Assembly (NCBI RefSeq): GCF_009708175.1
Contig: NZ_WMBB01000024.1
Coordinates: 1 to 33,169, forward strand
DNA from: Nocardia aurantiaca
GTDB taxonomy: Bacteria; Actinomycetota; Actinomycetes; Mycobacteriales; Mycobacteriaceae
Direction of reading: 5' to 3'
Length of the DNA: 33,169 nt
Below, in pieces: positions 1-7,895 of the stretch (positions are counted from its first letter, which is position 1; every line of letters begins with the position of its first letter). The notes under the pieces are model-generated. The model did not search any database. It saw nothing but the letters and a program-made list of their open reading frames with translations, and was not told the DNA's origin. A program made the translations under genes and the position numbers.

Positions 1-301
1 CCCGATTTTCGGCCGTTACCACGGCGACCCCTCGAAGCGTTCTCCGAGTCCTTCGGTGGGGTTGCGATCACCCCGGTGGACCGGGCGCGATGCCGACCAC
101 CCCCACACGTTCTGCCGCTGAACACCTGATCCCACGAAACCCGCAAGAGACCTCCCACACCTACCCCACGCGCCCGGCCGCGTGTCGGGCCCCAGCTTGC
201 GACCGGTGCCCGACGCGGTCCGCCATCTCCGGTGTGCCACCGTGCGGGTGCGGTCGGCGCTGCCGAGGTCGGTCACCGATTCGGGCGCCGGACGGCTCGT
301 T
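1..301. other. Left-edge region without a convincing gene
   Basis: No reading frame here resembles a protein I recognise. The open frames on both strands are arginine/proline-rich, as expected of non-coding GC-rich DNA. The only structure noted is an imperfect GC-rich dyad at 178-218, listed separately, which lies downstream of the minus-strand thiolase gene. Confidence 0.5.
178..218 (-). terminator. Possible terminator hairpin after the thiolase gene
   Basis: The arms at 178-190 and 208-218 pair over 11 base pairs, with a two-base bulge and a 17-base loop. The site lies about 84 nt beyond the thiolase stop codon on the minus strand. It has no T-run. Actinobacterial terminators often lack one, but the distance, bulge and loop size make this a weak call. 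Confidence 0.25.
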
Positions 302-1468
302 TCACAGTCGCTCGATGATGGTGGCGTTGGCGAGGCCGCCCGCCTCGCACATGGTCATGAGACCGTAGCGGCCGCCGGTCTGCTCGAGGTGGTTGAGCAT
401 GGTGGTGAGGATGCGGATGCCGGAAGCACCGAGCGGATGACCCAGGGCGATGGCGCCGCCGCGCGGGTTCAGCTTCGCGAGGTCCGCGCCGACCTCGCGT
501 GCCCATACCAGCGGCACCGGCGCGAACGCCTCGTTCACCTCGTAGACGTCGATGTCGTTGATGGACAGTCCCGCTCGCGCCAGCACCTTGCGGGTCGCGG
601 GAATGACGGCGGTGAGCATGAGCAGTGGGTCGTCACCGGTGACCGCGAAGGAGTGGAAGCGGGCGCGCGGCTTCATGCCGAGCTGGGCGGCCTTCTCCTC
701 GCTCATGATGAGCGCGGCCGACGCGCCGTCGGTCAGAGGCGAGGAGTTGCCCGGCGTGATGGACCATTCGATTTCCGGGAACCGGGCCTTGAACTCGGCA
801 TCCACGAAGGCGGGCTTCAGTCCGGCCAGGCCCTCGACGGTGGTGCTGGGCCGGATGGTCTCGTCCGCCGTCAGCGTGCCCGCCGCGACCAGTTCGTTGT
901 CGAAGCCCCCGGATGCCGCGGTGGCGGCGGCGAATTGATGTGAGCGCGCCGCGAATTCGTCCAGCGCGGTCCGGTCGAACTTCCAGCGCGCGGAGATCAC
1001 CTCTGCGGAAATGCCCTGCTGCACAAGCCCATCCGGATACCGGTGCGCGATCGGACCACGATTGGCGTCTTTGCCCTGGACATTGGAGAACATGGGTACC
1101 CGCGACATGGATTCCACGCCGCAGGCGATGGCGATGTCGTACGCCCCGGCGATGACGCCCTGCGCGGCGAAATGCGCGGCCTGCTGTGAGGATCCGCACT
1201 GTCGGTCCACCGTCGTAGCGGGCACCGCTTCCGGGAAACCGGCCGCCAGCACCGCGGTACGCGAGATATTGAACGCCTGCTCGCCACTCTGGGTTACGCA
1301 ACCGCCAATCACATCATCGACCAGCGCGGGATCTATCCCGGTGCGTTCGACCAGGCTCTGCAGGACACCCGCGAGCAGCGTGGCCGGATGGACTTCTGAC
1401 AGGCCGCCACCTGTTTTCCCCTTTCCGGACGGGGTACGGACAGCGTCGACGATGACGGCGGAGGTCAT
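302..1468 (-). CDS. Thiolase (acetyl-CoA C-acyltransferase family)
   Basis: This 388-residue protein is a full-length thiolase, expected to make or cleave beta-ketoacyl-CoA by a ping-pong mechanism in the cytoplasm. The nucleophile is Cys91 in DRQCGSS. The C-terminal catalytic pair is His344 in GHPLGAS and Cys374 in TMCEAGG, and the NEAF motif is present. The overall pattern (GGCVTQ.GEQ near the N-terminus) resembles the FadA5-type lipid or steroid degradation thiolases of mycolic-acid actinobacteria more than the PHB-type enzymes, but the substrate cannot be read from sequence. The ATG at 1468 is chosen because AAGGAG sits just upstream and MTSAVIVDAVRTP matches the family N-terminus; a longer frame up to 1525 adds only unlike residues. 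It stands alone, with no beta-oxidation partners nearby. Confidence 0.93.
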   Translation of the reverse strand: MTSAVIVDAVRTPSGKGKTGGGLSEVHPATLLAGVLQSLVERTGIDPALVDDVIGGCVTQSGEQAFNISRTAVLAAGFPEAVPATTVDRQCGSSQQAAHFAAQGVIAGAYDIAIACGVESMSRVPMFSNVQGKDANRGPIAHRYPDGLVQQGISAEVISARWKFDRTALDEFAARSHQFAAATAASGGFDNELVAAGTLTADETIRPSTTVEGLAGLKPAFVDAEFKARFPEIEWSITPGNSSPLTDGASAALIMSEEKAAQLGMKPRARFHSFAVTGDDPLLMLTAVIPATRKVLARAGLSINDIDVYEVNEAFAPVPLVWAREVGADLAKLNPRGGAIALGHPLGASGIRILTTMLNHLEQTGGRYGLMTMCEAGGLANATIIERL

Positions 1469-1647
1469 GGCTTCTCCTTGTTCCCATTGGATATGCTGGA
1501 TGAGAATTCCGGTTAACATTCGCACTGTACCGCACCGTCAGCCCAAGCGTCAGCGGCCCGATTTTCACCGCCCGGACGCCATAATTCAGATTGCTAGCGT
1601 GTAGCTGTGACTGCGATCGAACGCCCGAGCCCTTCTCGCATCTCGAG

Positions 1648-1985
1648 ATGCGGCTGTCCGCGGTGTTGTCAGCGCTGGCCGGATTCCTCGGCGCGAGCGC
1701 GATTCGGCCTGATCCCGATTCTGTTCGTGGCGTTCGGCATCGGTGCGCTCAACACCTCCTTCGTCAAGAACGGCGAGGTGTCCCATCCCGGTCGGTTACG
1801 TCACCGGCACCATGGTGAAGCTCGCGCGAGACGTGGGACGCAACCTCTTCGGCGGCGGCAGCGTCCGCGACTGGCTCGGCCATGCGACGCAATATATTTC
1901 GTTCGGCCTCATCGGCGGCCTGGTGTCGATGGTGATGTACGGCTCCTCGATGCTCGACCCGCGGTCGCGGGATCGACGTTGGTAG
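1648..1985 (+). pseudogene. Decayed DUF1275 (YoaK-type) membrane protein remnant
   Basis: Three consecutive pieces in three frames together read like the C-terminal half of a DUF1275 family membrane protein. MRLSAVLSALAGFLGA lies in frame at 1648, LIPILFVAFGIGALNTSF in the next frame from about 1702, and IPVGYVTGTMVKLARD followed by a hydrophobic helix in a third frame up to the stop at 1985. The family hallmarks are the 'GALN' helix and the YVTGT segment. The second shift is explained by one extra C in the CCC run near 1781-1784 (GAGGTGTCCCATCCC). The first, near 1690-1702, is less precise. The N-terminal half is missing. A sequencing error could explain one shift but hardly both plus the missing half. 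Confidence 0.6.
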
Positions 1986-2097
1986 CGGGCGGACATCCGC
2001 GGGGGGTGCGGCGCGACCGAGTGCCGACCAGGACTGAGTCTCATGTCACAGCCGCGCAACACTTGGCTAATTTAACGCAAACAGACCGAACTGGTCA

Positions 2098-2103
2098 TAT
2101 CCT
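2098..2103 (+). promoter_or_regulatory. Possible -10 box for a leaderless hdeD-like transcript
   Basis: TATCCT fits the actinobacterial TANNNT -10 pattern and ends 7 nt before the ATG at 2111. No ribosome-binding site is visible, which would fit a leaderless mRNA. A small dyad (GACC, 5-nt gap, GGTC) lies just upstream at about 2083-2095. There is no clear -35 element. Confidence 0.35.
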
Positions 2104-2110
2104 GCTGAAC

Positions 2111-2698
2111 ATGACAACCAGCAAAACGGGCGTTTATGAAGGGCCGGTCCATGCGCTGGCCCGCAGTGCGTGGCAGTCGATCCTGGTCACCGGCCTTCTC
2201 TCGGTGGTGCTGGGCATTCTGGTGCTGGTATGGCCCGGACCCACCCTGGTCGTCGCCGGTGTCCTGTTCGGCATCTACCTGGTCGTATCCGGTGTTTTCC
2301 AGCTGATCGCGGCGTTCGGCATGCACATCAGCACCTGGATGCGGGTGCTGTCGTTCATTACCGCGATCCTGTCCTTCATTCTGGGTTTCTTCTGCTTCCG
2401 CAACGAGTTCCAGGCCATCGGCCTGCTGGCTCTGTGGATCGGCATCACCTGGATCTTCCGTGGCACCGCGATCCTGGTGGCTGCGATGTCCGACGCCGCG
2501 GTTCCGGGCCGGGGCTGGCAGATCCTGTTCGGCATCCTGCTCATCGTCGGTGGCGGTCTGCTGATCATCGAGCCGTTCCGCTCCATCACCGCGCTGGTCG
2601 TGGTGGTCGGCTGCTGGCTGATCGTCATCGGCATCTTCGAGGTGATCTCGGCCTTCCAGGTCAAGCGCACCGCGAGGGAAGTCCCCGCCGGCGTCTGA
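2111..2698 (+). CDS. HdeD family (DUF308) integral membrane protein
   Basis: The 195-residue protein has six predicted membrane segments (about 22-41, 46-69, 79-97, 102-125, 136-154 and 159-182) arranged as three repeated hairpins, the pattern of DUF308/HdeD proteins. The family is named after an E. coli acid-resistance membrane protein; its molecular activity is not established and none is claimed here. The ATG at 2111 follows a TATCCT box by 7 nt and gives a natural short N-terminus (MTTSKTGVYEG); the open frame continues further upstream into the DUF1275 remnant, but that part is not protein-like. It converges on the Calvin-cycle operon and shares a hairpin with it at 2720-2750. No functional link to CO2 fixation is evident beyond position. 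Confidence 0.85.
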   Translation: MTTSKTGVYEGPVHALARSAWQSILVTGLLSVVLGILVLVWPGPTLVVAGVLFGIYLVVSGVFQLIAAFGMHISTWMRVLSFITAILSFILGFFCFRNEFQAIGLLALWIGITWIFRGTAILVAAMSDAAVPGRGWQILFGILLIVGGGLLIIEPFRSITALVVVVGCWLIVIGIFEVISAFQVKRTAREVPAGV

Positions 2699-2719
2699 CC
2701 GGTACAACTCCACACCGCC

Positions 2720-2750
2720 ACGGCGGTCGCCCGTTACGGGCGGCCGCCGT
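2720..2750. terminator. Terminator hairpin between convergent hdeD-like and cbbP genes
   Basis: The arms at 2720-2733 and 2737-2750 pair over 14 positions (one G-T wobble) around the loop TTA. TTTCTCTT follows on the plus strand, so it is a good terminator for the HdeD-like gene. The minus-strand operon ends at 2773 and reads into the same hairpin, without a T-run on that side, so it may serve both directions. Confidence 0.75.
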
Positions 2751-2772
2751 TTCTCTTGCGGCACACACTGTT

Positions 2773-3651
2773 TCAGCGGAGTCGCTTGGGTCGCTTGTCC
2801 ATGAGACGCAGAATCAGCGGCGTGAAGATGAGCTGCATGGCCAGATCCATCTTCCCGCCCGGCACCACGATGCTGTTGGGCCGCGACATGAACGAATCAT
2901 GCAGCATGGACAGCAGATACGGAAAGTCGATGACCTTCGGGTCCGCGAAGCGGATCACCACGAAACTCTCGTCCGCAGTCGGAATGGTGCGCGCGGTGAA
3001 AGGATTCGAGGTGTCCACCGTGGGCACCCGCTGGAAGTTCACATAGGTCCGCGAGAATTGCGGGCAGATGTGCTTCACGTAGTCGGGCATGCGCCGCAGA
3101 ATCGTGTCGATGATCGCCTCGCTGGAGTAGCCGCGTTCGGTCTTGTCGCGGTGCACCTTCTGAATCCACTCCAGATTGATAATGGGAACCACGCCCACCA
3201 GCAGATCGGCATAGCGGGCCACATCGATGCCGTCACCGACCGCCGCCCCGTGCAGACCCTCGTAGAACAGCAGATCGCTGCCCGGCGACAACTCCTCCCA
3301 CGGCGTGAATGTGCCCGCGGGCTGCCCGAACGGCTTGGCCTCGTCGTCATCGTGCAGATAGCGCCGCACCGCCCCCACTCCGGTCTCACCGTATTCGCGG
3401 AACAGCGCCTCGAGCTCCTCGAGCAGATTCGCCTCCGGCCCGAAATGCGAGAAGGTCAGATTGCGCTGCTGTTCGGCCTCGGCCATGGCCAGCTTCATCT
3501 CGTTGCGGTCGTAGCGATGGAACGAATCCCCTTCCACGATGGCCGCGGTGATTCCCTCGCGGCGGAATATCTCCTGGAAGGTTCGCGTGACGCTGGTCGT
3601 CCCCGCACCGGACGACCCGGTGATCGCGACCACGGGATGTTTGACCGACAT
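2773..3651 (-). CDS. cbbP: Phosphoribulokinase (class I, prokaryotic type)
   Basis: This enzyme phosphorylates ribulose 5-phosphate with ATP to give ribulose 1,5-bisphosphate, the CO2 acceptor of Rubisco, and is one of the two enzymes specific to the Calvin cycle. The 292-residue length is typical of the proteobacterial-type (class I) enzyme. The Walker A loop GSSGAGTTS lies at about residues 12-20, DSFHRYDR follows at about 43-50, and FYEGLHG comes in the middle. The ATG at 3651 has an excellent GAGGAGGTG site a few bases upstream; a longer frame to 3675 has no such support. It is the last gene of the cbb operon, 46 nt after the bisphosphatase. Class I enzymes are often controlled by NADH and AMP, but that cannot be judged here. 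Confidence 0.95.
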   Translation of the reverse strand: MSVKHPVVAITGSSGAGTTSVTRTFQEIFRREGITAAIVEGDSFHRYDRNEMKLAMAEAEQQRNLTFSHFGPEANLLEELEALFREYGETGVGAVRRYLHDDDEAKPFGQPAGTFTPWEELSPGSDLLFYEGLHGAAVGDGIDVARYADLLVGVVPIINLEWIQKVHRDKTERGYSSEAIIDTILRRMPDYVKHICPQFSRTYVNFQRVPTVDTSNPFTARTIPTADESFVVIRFADPKVIDFPYLLSMLHDSFMSRPNSIVVPGGKMDLAMQLIFTPLILRLMDKRPKRLR

Positions 3652-3697
3652 GGCACCTCCTCGATTGCCGGGCAACAGGTTTCACACACCCGGCCGT

Positions 3698-4786
3698 TCA
3701 ATGACGGGACGTGCGGAACAGCGAGCGGGTGCCGAAGAGGGAGGCGTCGAAGCTCGGTCCCTCCTCCGGCTCGCGGTGATAGCGCTCGATCCGCTCGACC
3801 TCGTTGCGGGAACCGAAGATGAACGGGATCCGCTGGTGCAGCTCCTCCGGCCGCACATCCAGTACCCGTTCGTGCCCGGTGATGGCCGCGCCCCCGGCCT
3901 GCTCGACGATGAAGGCGATCGGATTGGCCCCGTACAGCAGCGAAACCCGGCCCGGGCGTTCGGGATTGCGGGTATCGCGCGGATACATGTAGAGCCCGCC
4001 GCGAGTGAGGATGTGGAAGGTATCGGCCACCAGCGAGGCGACCCAGCGCATATTGAAATCGCGGCCACGCGGTCCGTCCACGCCCTCGAGGCATTCCTGG
4101 ACATACCGCCGCACGGGTCGCTCCCAGAACCGCTCATTGGCGGCATTGATGGCGAAACCGGAAGTGTCGTCCGGGATTCGCATGCGCGGATGGGTGAGGA
4201 CGAACGCGCCGACCTCACGGTCGAGGGTGAATCCGTCGACGCCATTGCCGGTGGTGAGCACCAGCATTGTGGCGGGCCCGTACAGCGTGAAGCCCGCGCA
4301 CACCTGCTGCACGCCCGGCTGCAGGAAGTCGGCGCCCGCGGCCGCACGGCCGTCCTCCGGGGCACGCAGCACGCTGAAGATCGTTCCCACCGGCAGGTTC
4401 ACGTCGATATTGCTGGACCCGTCCAGCGGATCGAAGGCGAGCAGATACTTCCCGCGCCGGTACTCGGTCGGCACCTGATGGCACTCGCGCATCTGCTCCG
4501 ACACCAGCGCGGCCAGCGGCCCGGTCCACTGGCTCTCGGCCACCATGATGTCGTTGGCGATGGCATCCATCTTGCGGTGCACGGTTACCGGCAGGTTGTC
4601 GGCATCGGCAGCGCCCAGGGAGCCGACGATCGCTCCCCGGGTCACTTGATTCCCGATGATCTTCGTTGCGGTGGCGAGCACGTTCAGCAGCGCCGAGAAC
4701 TCCCCGGAGGAGCCTGGATGCTTGTGCTCCTGCTCGATGGTGTAGCGGGTGAGGGTCTTCAGTCCTTCGGGCACAATCGCTCTCAT
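3698..4786 (-). CDS. cbbF: Class I fructose-1,6-bisphosphatase (Calvin-cycle type)
   Basis: The protein hydrolyses fructose 1,6-bisphosphate, and in cbb operons often sedoheptulose 1,7-bisphosphate too, helping regenerate ribulose bisphosphate. It has 362 residues, the usual class I size. The metal-site signature FDPLDGSSNID is present, as are the later GGLYMYP and EQAGGAA motifs that hold substrate. The ATG at 4786 lies 4 nt after the cbbX stop codon, so translation is probably coupled; a G-rich stretch inside the end of cbbX may act as ribosome-binding site. Mycobacteria-like actinobacteria normally use the unrelated class II GlpX enzyme for gluconeogenesis (general knowledge), so a class I copy inside this operon is best read as dedicated to CO2 fixation. 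Confidence 0.94.
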   Translation of the reverse strand: MRAIVPEGLKTLTRYTIEQEHKHPGSSGEFSALLNVLATATKIIGNQVTRGAIVGSLGAADADNLPVTVHRKMDAIANDIMVAESQWTGPLAALVSEQMRECHQVPTEYRRGKYLLAFDPLDGSSNIDVNLPVGTIFSVLRAPEDGRAAAGADFLQPGVQQVCAGFTLYGPATMLVLTTGNGVDGFTLDREVGAFVLTHPRMRIPDDTSGFAINAANERFWERPVRRYVQECLEGVDGPRGRDFNMRWVASLVADTFHILTRGGLYMYPRDTRNPERPGRVSLLYGANPIAFIVEQAGGAAITGHERVLDVRPEELHQRIPFIFGSRNEVERIERYHREPEEGPSFDASLFGTRSLFRTSRH

Positions 4787-4790
4787 TTCG

Positions 4791-5861
4791 TCATGGAGAG
4801 GCCCCCTCGTCGGCGAGGGCGTTGGCGAACACACTGCTGCCGAGGACATCGCTGTCCGTCAGGGTGATCAAATCCGTGCGGCCCACCGGCCGGTGCAGTT
4901 CGACCAAGCGCTTGGCCTGGCGCAGTCGGCAGCGTTCGAGGGCATTGCGCACGCTGCGGGCATTGGCGAAGCGGGGGCGGGCCATGCGCAGTTCCAGGTA
5001 GCGCGAGAAGGCCTGCGCCGCTTGCGGATCGAAGTGGAAGTTCTCCTGGCGCACCATGAGTTCGGCGATGGCCATGAGCTCGTCGTGGGTGTAGTCGGGG
5101 AATTCGATGTGATGGGCCACCCGGGAGGAGAGACCGGGGTTCGCGGAGAAGAAGGTCTCCATGCGGTCCGGATAGCCGGCGAAGATGACCACGAGGCTGG
5201 TGCGCTCGTTCTCCATCTCCTGGAGCAGGATCTCGATGACCTCCTGCCCGTAGTCGCGCTCGTTCTCCGGGCGGAACAGGTAGTAGGCCTCGTCGATGAA
5301 CAGCACTCCCCCGGCCGCCTTGGCCAAGGCCTCTTTGGTCTTCGGCGCGGTGTGGCCGATGAACTGGCCGACCAGATCATCGCGGGTCACGGTGTGCACC
5401 TTGGGTTTCCGGATGTACCCGAGGGCGTGCAACATCTCGGCCATGCGCAGGGCAACCGTGGTTTTCCCGGTGCCGGGTCCGCCGGTGAAGCTCATGTGCA
5501 TGGTCGGGCGGGTAGCCTGGAGTCCGAAACGTTGACGGGCGCGATCGATCAGCAGCAATGCGGCGATTTCCCGCACGCGCCGTTTGACGTTCGCCAGACC
5601 CACCAGTTCCGCGTCGAGGCGCGCCAGCGTGTCCTCGACATCCTTGCCCGCGACATCCGTCGACAGATCCAGCAGTGCGTCGTCGGCCAGCGGGGCCAGG
5701 TGGTCGGCCACCGAATCCTCCGGTCGGGGAGGACCATCGGCGGCCGTACCGCGCAGCGGTGCGGGGCCCGTGACCCCGGGCCGATGCATCTGGAACCCGA
5801 CCGCCGGGTGGCCGGCTGCAGGCTGCCGGCCGCCCGGTGCCCCGTGGCGTTCCGCGCTCAC
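4791..5861 (-). CDS. cbbX: CbbX, AAA+ red-type Rubisco activase
   Basis: CbbX is a ring-forming ATPase that pulls on the C-terminus of the red-type Rubisco large subunit to release inhibitory sugar phosphates. The AAA+ core starts near residue 85: Walker A GGPGTGKT (127-134), the pore-loop motif GQFIGHTAPKT (165-175) with Phe167 where Tyr is common, Walker B VLFIDEA (186-192), and the arginine-bearing NPGLSSRV (241-248). A roughly 65-80 residue Gly/Pro/Ala-rich leader precedes the core, making the protein 356 residues against about 310 for proteobacterial CbbX. The GTG at 5861 is preferred because GGGAGG lies 5 nt upstream. An ATG at 5897 would overlap cbbS and lengthen the leader by 12 residues. 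It lies 25 nt after cbbS. Confidence 0.93.
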   Translation of the reverse strand: MSAERHGAPGGRQPAAGHPAVGFQMHRPGVTGPAPLRGTAADGPPRPEDSVADHLAPLADDALLDLSTDVAGKDVEDTLARLDAELVGLANVKRRVREIAALLLIDRARQRFGLQATRPTMHMSFTGGPGTGKTTVALRMAEMLHALGYIRKPKVHTVTRDDLVGQFIGHTAPKTKEALAKAAGGVLFIDEAYYLFRPENERDYGQEVIEILLQEMENERTSLVVIFAGYPDRMETFFSANPGLSSRVAHHIEFPDYTHDELMAIAELMVRQENFHFDPQAAQAFSRYLELRMARPRFANARSVRNALERCRLRQAKRLVELHRPVGRTDLITLTDSDVLGSSVFANALADEGASP

Positions 5862-5886
5862 GATAACCTCCCGTCTCGAAAGACCC

Positions 5887-6309
5887 TCAGCTGCCATACC
5901 TTTGGCCCGGGCGATCGTCGAGTGCGTAGGAGTGGAAGCCGTAGCGCTGACGGCGGTCCTCGGAGTCGGTGCGGTCGAGGCGGAATCCGGGTTCATCGGC
6001 CGGGCGCTGCACGAGGAAGCTCAGCGCCGTAGTCTGCCGGCCATAGGAGGCGTCGTAGGCGTTCACGCGAATATAGTGGCGCGGGAACGTCACCCGGCAG
6101 GCATTGATCTCGGCGAGCACTCCGTCGGGCTCGTCCAGATCGAACAGCGGCAGGCCCCACATCTCCCAGTAGTTGTTGCGCGGGTGCGGATCATCGGTGT
6201 ACTCGATGGACACCGGCCAGTTGTTCAGCAGTGCGTAACGGACTTGGGCGGCGATCTCGGTGTCGTCGAGATCCGGCAGGTGTGAGAAGGTGCCTTGGCG
6301 CAGATGCAT
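5887..6309 (-). CDS. cbbS: Ribulose bisphosphate carboxylase small subunit (red type)
   Basis: This is the small subunit of form I Rubisco, which caps the octamer of large subunits. At 140 residues it is longer than the plant/cyanobacterial form and has the C-terminal extension (about residues 100-140) that forms a beta-hairpin in red-type enzymes, replacing the beta-A/beta-B loop. Motifs include GTFSHLPDL at the N-terminus and NNWPVSIEYTDDPHPRNNYW in the middle, both typical. The ATG at 6309 has GAGGAA upstream and lies 16 nt after the cbbL stop, so the two subunits are made from one mRNA. A longer upstream frame only overlaps cbbL. Confidence 0.96.
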   Translation of the reverse strand: MHLRQGTFSHLPDLDDTEIAAQVRYALLNNWPVSIEYTDDPHPRNNYWEMWGLPLFDLDEPDGVLAEINACRVTFPRHYIRVNAYDASYGRQTTALSFLVQRPADEPGFRLDRTDSEDRRQRYGFHSYALDDRPGQRYGS

Positions 6310-6325
6310 GGGGATTCCTCGACTT

Positions 6326-7774
6326 TCAGCGGGAGGCCGTCGGGACGGCGTCGGGGGCGTCGGTGGAGGTGTAGTCGAAGGTGACATCACCCCAGGTCGC
6401 AAGTGCGACATCGAGCGGACGGCAGCTCTCGGCGGCGCGGCGAAGCACATCCGGGCCCTCCTTCAGCAGATCGCGACCTTCGTTGCGCGCCTTGACCACT
6501 GCCTCCAGCGCGACGCGGTTGGCCTCCGCGCCCGCGGCGATGCCCATCGGGTGGCCGATGGTGCCGCCCCCGAACTGGAGGATGGCGTCGTCGCCGAACA
6601 GGTCCAGCAACTGGTGCATCTGACCGGCGTGGATGCCGCCGGAGGCGACCGGCATGACGCCGGGCAGGCTGACCCAGTCCTGGTCGAAGAAGATGCCGTT
6701 GACCGGATTCATGGGAATGTGGTTGTCGCGCAACGTGTCATAGAAGCCCTTGACCGTGTGCGGATCGCCCTCCAGCTTGCCGATGACCGTGCCCGCGTGC
6801 AGATGATCCACGCCGATGAGGCGGCACCACTTGGCCAGGACCCGGAAACTGACGCCGTGGGTCTTCTGCCGGGTGAAGGTGGAGTGGCCGGCGCGGTGCA
6901 GGTGCAACAGCATGCCATTGCGGCGGGCCCACTTCGACATGGACTGCATGGCGGTGTAGCCGACCGTCAGGTCCATCATGACGATCACGCTGCCGAGCGA
7001 TTTCGCGAACTCCGCGCGCTCGTACATATCCTCCATCGTTGCGGCCGTGACATTGAGATAATGCCCCTTCAATTCTCCGGTTTCGGCGATGGCGCGGTTG
7101 ACGCCCTCCATCGCGAACAGGTAGCGGTCGCGCCAGCGCATGAACGGCTGCGAGTTGATGTTCTCGTCGTCCTTGGTGAAATCGAGCCCGCCCTTGCATG
7201 CCTCGTACACGACGCGGCCGTAGTTGCGCGCCGACAGACCGAGTTTGGGTTTCACCGTGGCGCCCAGTAGCGGGCGGCCATATTTGTTGAGGTATTCCCG
7301 TTCCATAACGATCCCGTGCGGCGGGCCCTGAAAGGTCTTGACATATGCCACGGGAATACGCATATCCTCCAGCCGCAATGCCTGGAGCGGTTTGAAACCG
7401 AAAACGTTGCCGATGACCGAGGAGGTGAGGTTCGTGATGGAGCCCTCCTCGAAGAGGTCGAGATCGTAGGCTACGTAGGCGAAGTACTCGCCCTTGCGCC
7501 CGGGCACCTCGTCGATGCGATAGCACTTGCCCTGGTAGCGCTCGTGCGCGGTGAGCCGGTCGGTCCACACCACCGTCCAGGTGGCGGTGGAGGATTCGCC
7601 CGCGACCGCGGCCGATGCCTCCACCGGGTCCACGCCCTGCTGGGGCGTCACCCGGAACACGGCCAGGACATCGGTGTCCTTCGGCTGATAGTCGGGAGCG
7701 TAGTATCCCATCGACGCATAGGACTGCACACCCGGATCCCACCGGTTGCGCTGATCATCGGCAGATCCCGCCAT
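6326..7774 (-). CDS. cbbL: Ribulose bisphosphate carboxylase large subunit (form I, red type)
   Basis: This is the catalytic subunit that carboxylates ribulose 1,5-bisphosphate. The 482-residue sequence keeps every active-site residue: Glu60, Asn123, Lys175 in VKPKLG, the carbamylated Lys201 with Asp203 and Glu204 in FTKDDE, His293 and Arg294 in HLHRAGH, His297, loop-6 Lys333 in GKLEG, and the phosphate-binding GGG at 402-404. N-terminal numbering coincides with the spinach enzyme. Features such as DENINSQPF, together with the adjacent cbbX, place it in the red lineage (form IC as in bacteria). The C-terminal tail (about 465-482) is the likely handle for CbbX. The ATG at 7774 has AGGAGG upstream; frame extension to 8077 runs into the divergent regulator and is spurious. 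Confidence 0.97.
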   Translation of the reverse strand: MAGSADDQRNRWDPGVQSYASMGYYAPDYQPKDTDVLAVFRVTPQQGVDPVEASAAVAGESSTATWTVVWTDRLTAHERYQGKCYRIDEVPGRKGEYFAYVAYDLDLFEEGSITNLTSSVIGNVFGFKPLQALRLEDMRIPVAYVKTFQGPPHGIVMEREYLNKYGRPLLGATVKPKLGLSARNYGRVVYEACKGGLDFTKDDENINSQPFMRWRDRYLFAMEGVNRAIAETGELKGHYLNVTAATMEDMYERAEFAKSLGSVIVMMDLTVGYTAMQSMSKWARRNGMLLHLHRAGHSTFTRQKTHGVSFRVLAKWCRLIGVDHLHAGTVIGKLEGDPHTVKGFYDTLRDNHIPMNPVNGIFFDQDWVSLPGVMPVASGGIHAGQMHQLLDLFGDDAILQFGGGTIGHPMGIAAGAEANRVALEAVVKARNEGRDLLKEGPDVLRRAAESCRPLDVALATWGDVTFDYTSTDAPDAVPTASR

Positions 7775-7835
7775 CTTTCCTCCTGCGAACCGTTGGGCCA
7801 CTTGTGATTCCCAGGATGACGGGGCCGTTAACCAC

Positions 7836-7852
7836 AAACAATTCGATTGTTT
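7836..7852. promoter_or_regulatory. Perfect inverted repeat in the cbbR-cbbL promoter region, likely CbbR operator
   Basis: AAACAAT and ATTGTTT form a perfect 7-bp dyad around TCG. Two further outer pairs match after one mismatch. It sits 62-78 nt upstream of cbbL and 44-60 nt upstream of cbbR. A small GTTAAC palindrome lies beside it at 7827-7832. LysR regulators bind T-N11-A dyads between divergent genes of this kind, so control of the operon from here is a reasonable inference. The exact CbbR consensus was not matched. Confidence 0.6.
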
Positions 7853-7884
7853 CTGTTCTCGCTCAACCTTTTCGTCAAGTTTGC

Positions 7885-7890
7885 TACCGT
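7885..7890 (+). promoter_or_regulatory. Possible -10 box for a leaderless cbbR transcript
   Basis: TACCGT fits TANNNT and ends 5 nt before the ATG at 7896. No ribosome-binding site is seen in that gap. This is consistent with a leaderless mRNA, which is common in this group of bacteria. No convincing -35 hexamer was found. Confidence 0.35.
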
Positions 7891-7895
7891 TGAGT

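Noticed and set aside
3539..4867. Plus-strand open frame of 442 codons opposite the fructose bisphosphatase gene
   Set aside because: It is the shadow of cbbF; no motifs, no ribosome-binding site.
5862..5897. ATG at 5897 as cbbX start
   Set aside because: It overlaps cbbS by 11 nt and lacks a good ribosome-binding site, whereas the GTG at 5861 has GGGAGG at ideal spacing.
7881..7895. TTG at 7881 as cbbR start
   Set aside because: It would overlap the TACCGT box and adds five residues not expected of LysR proteins; ATG at 7896 fits better.
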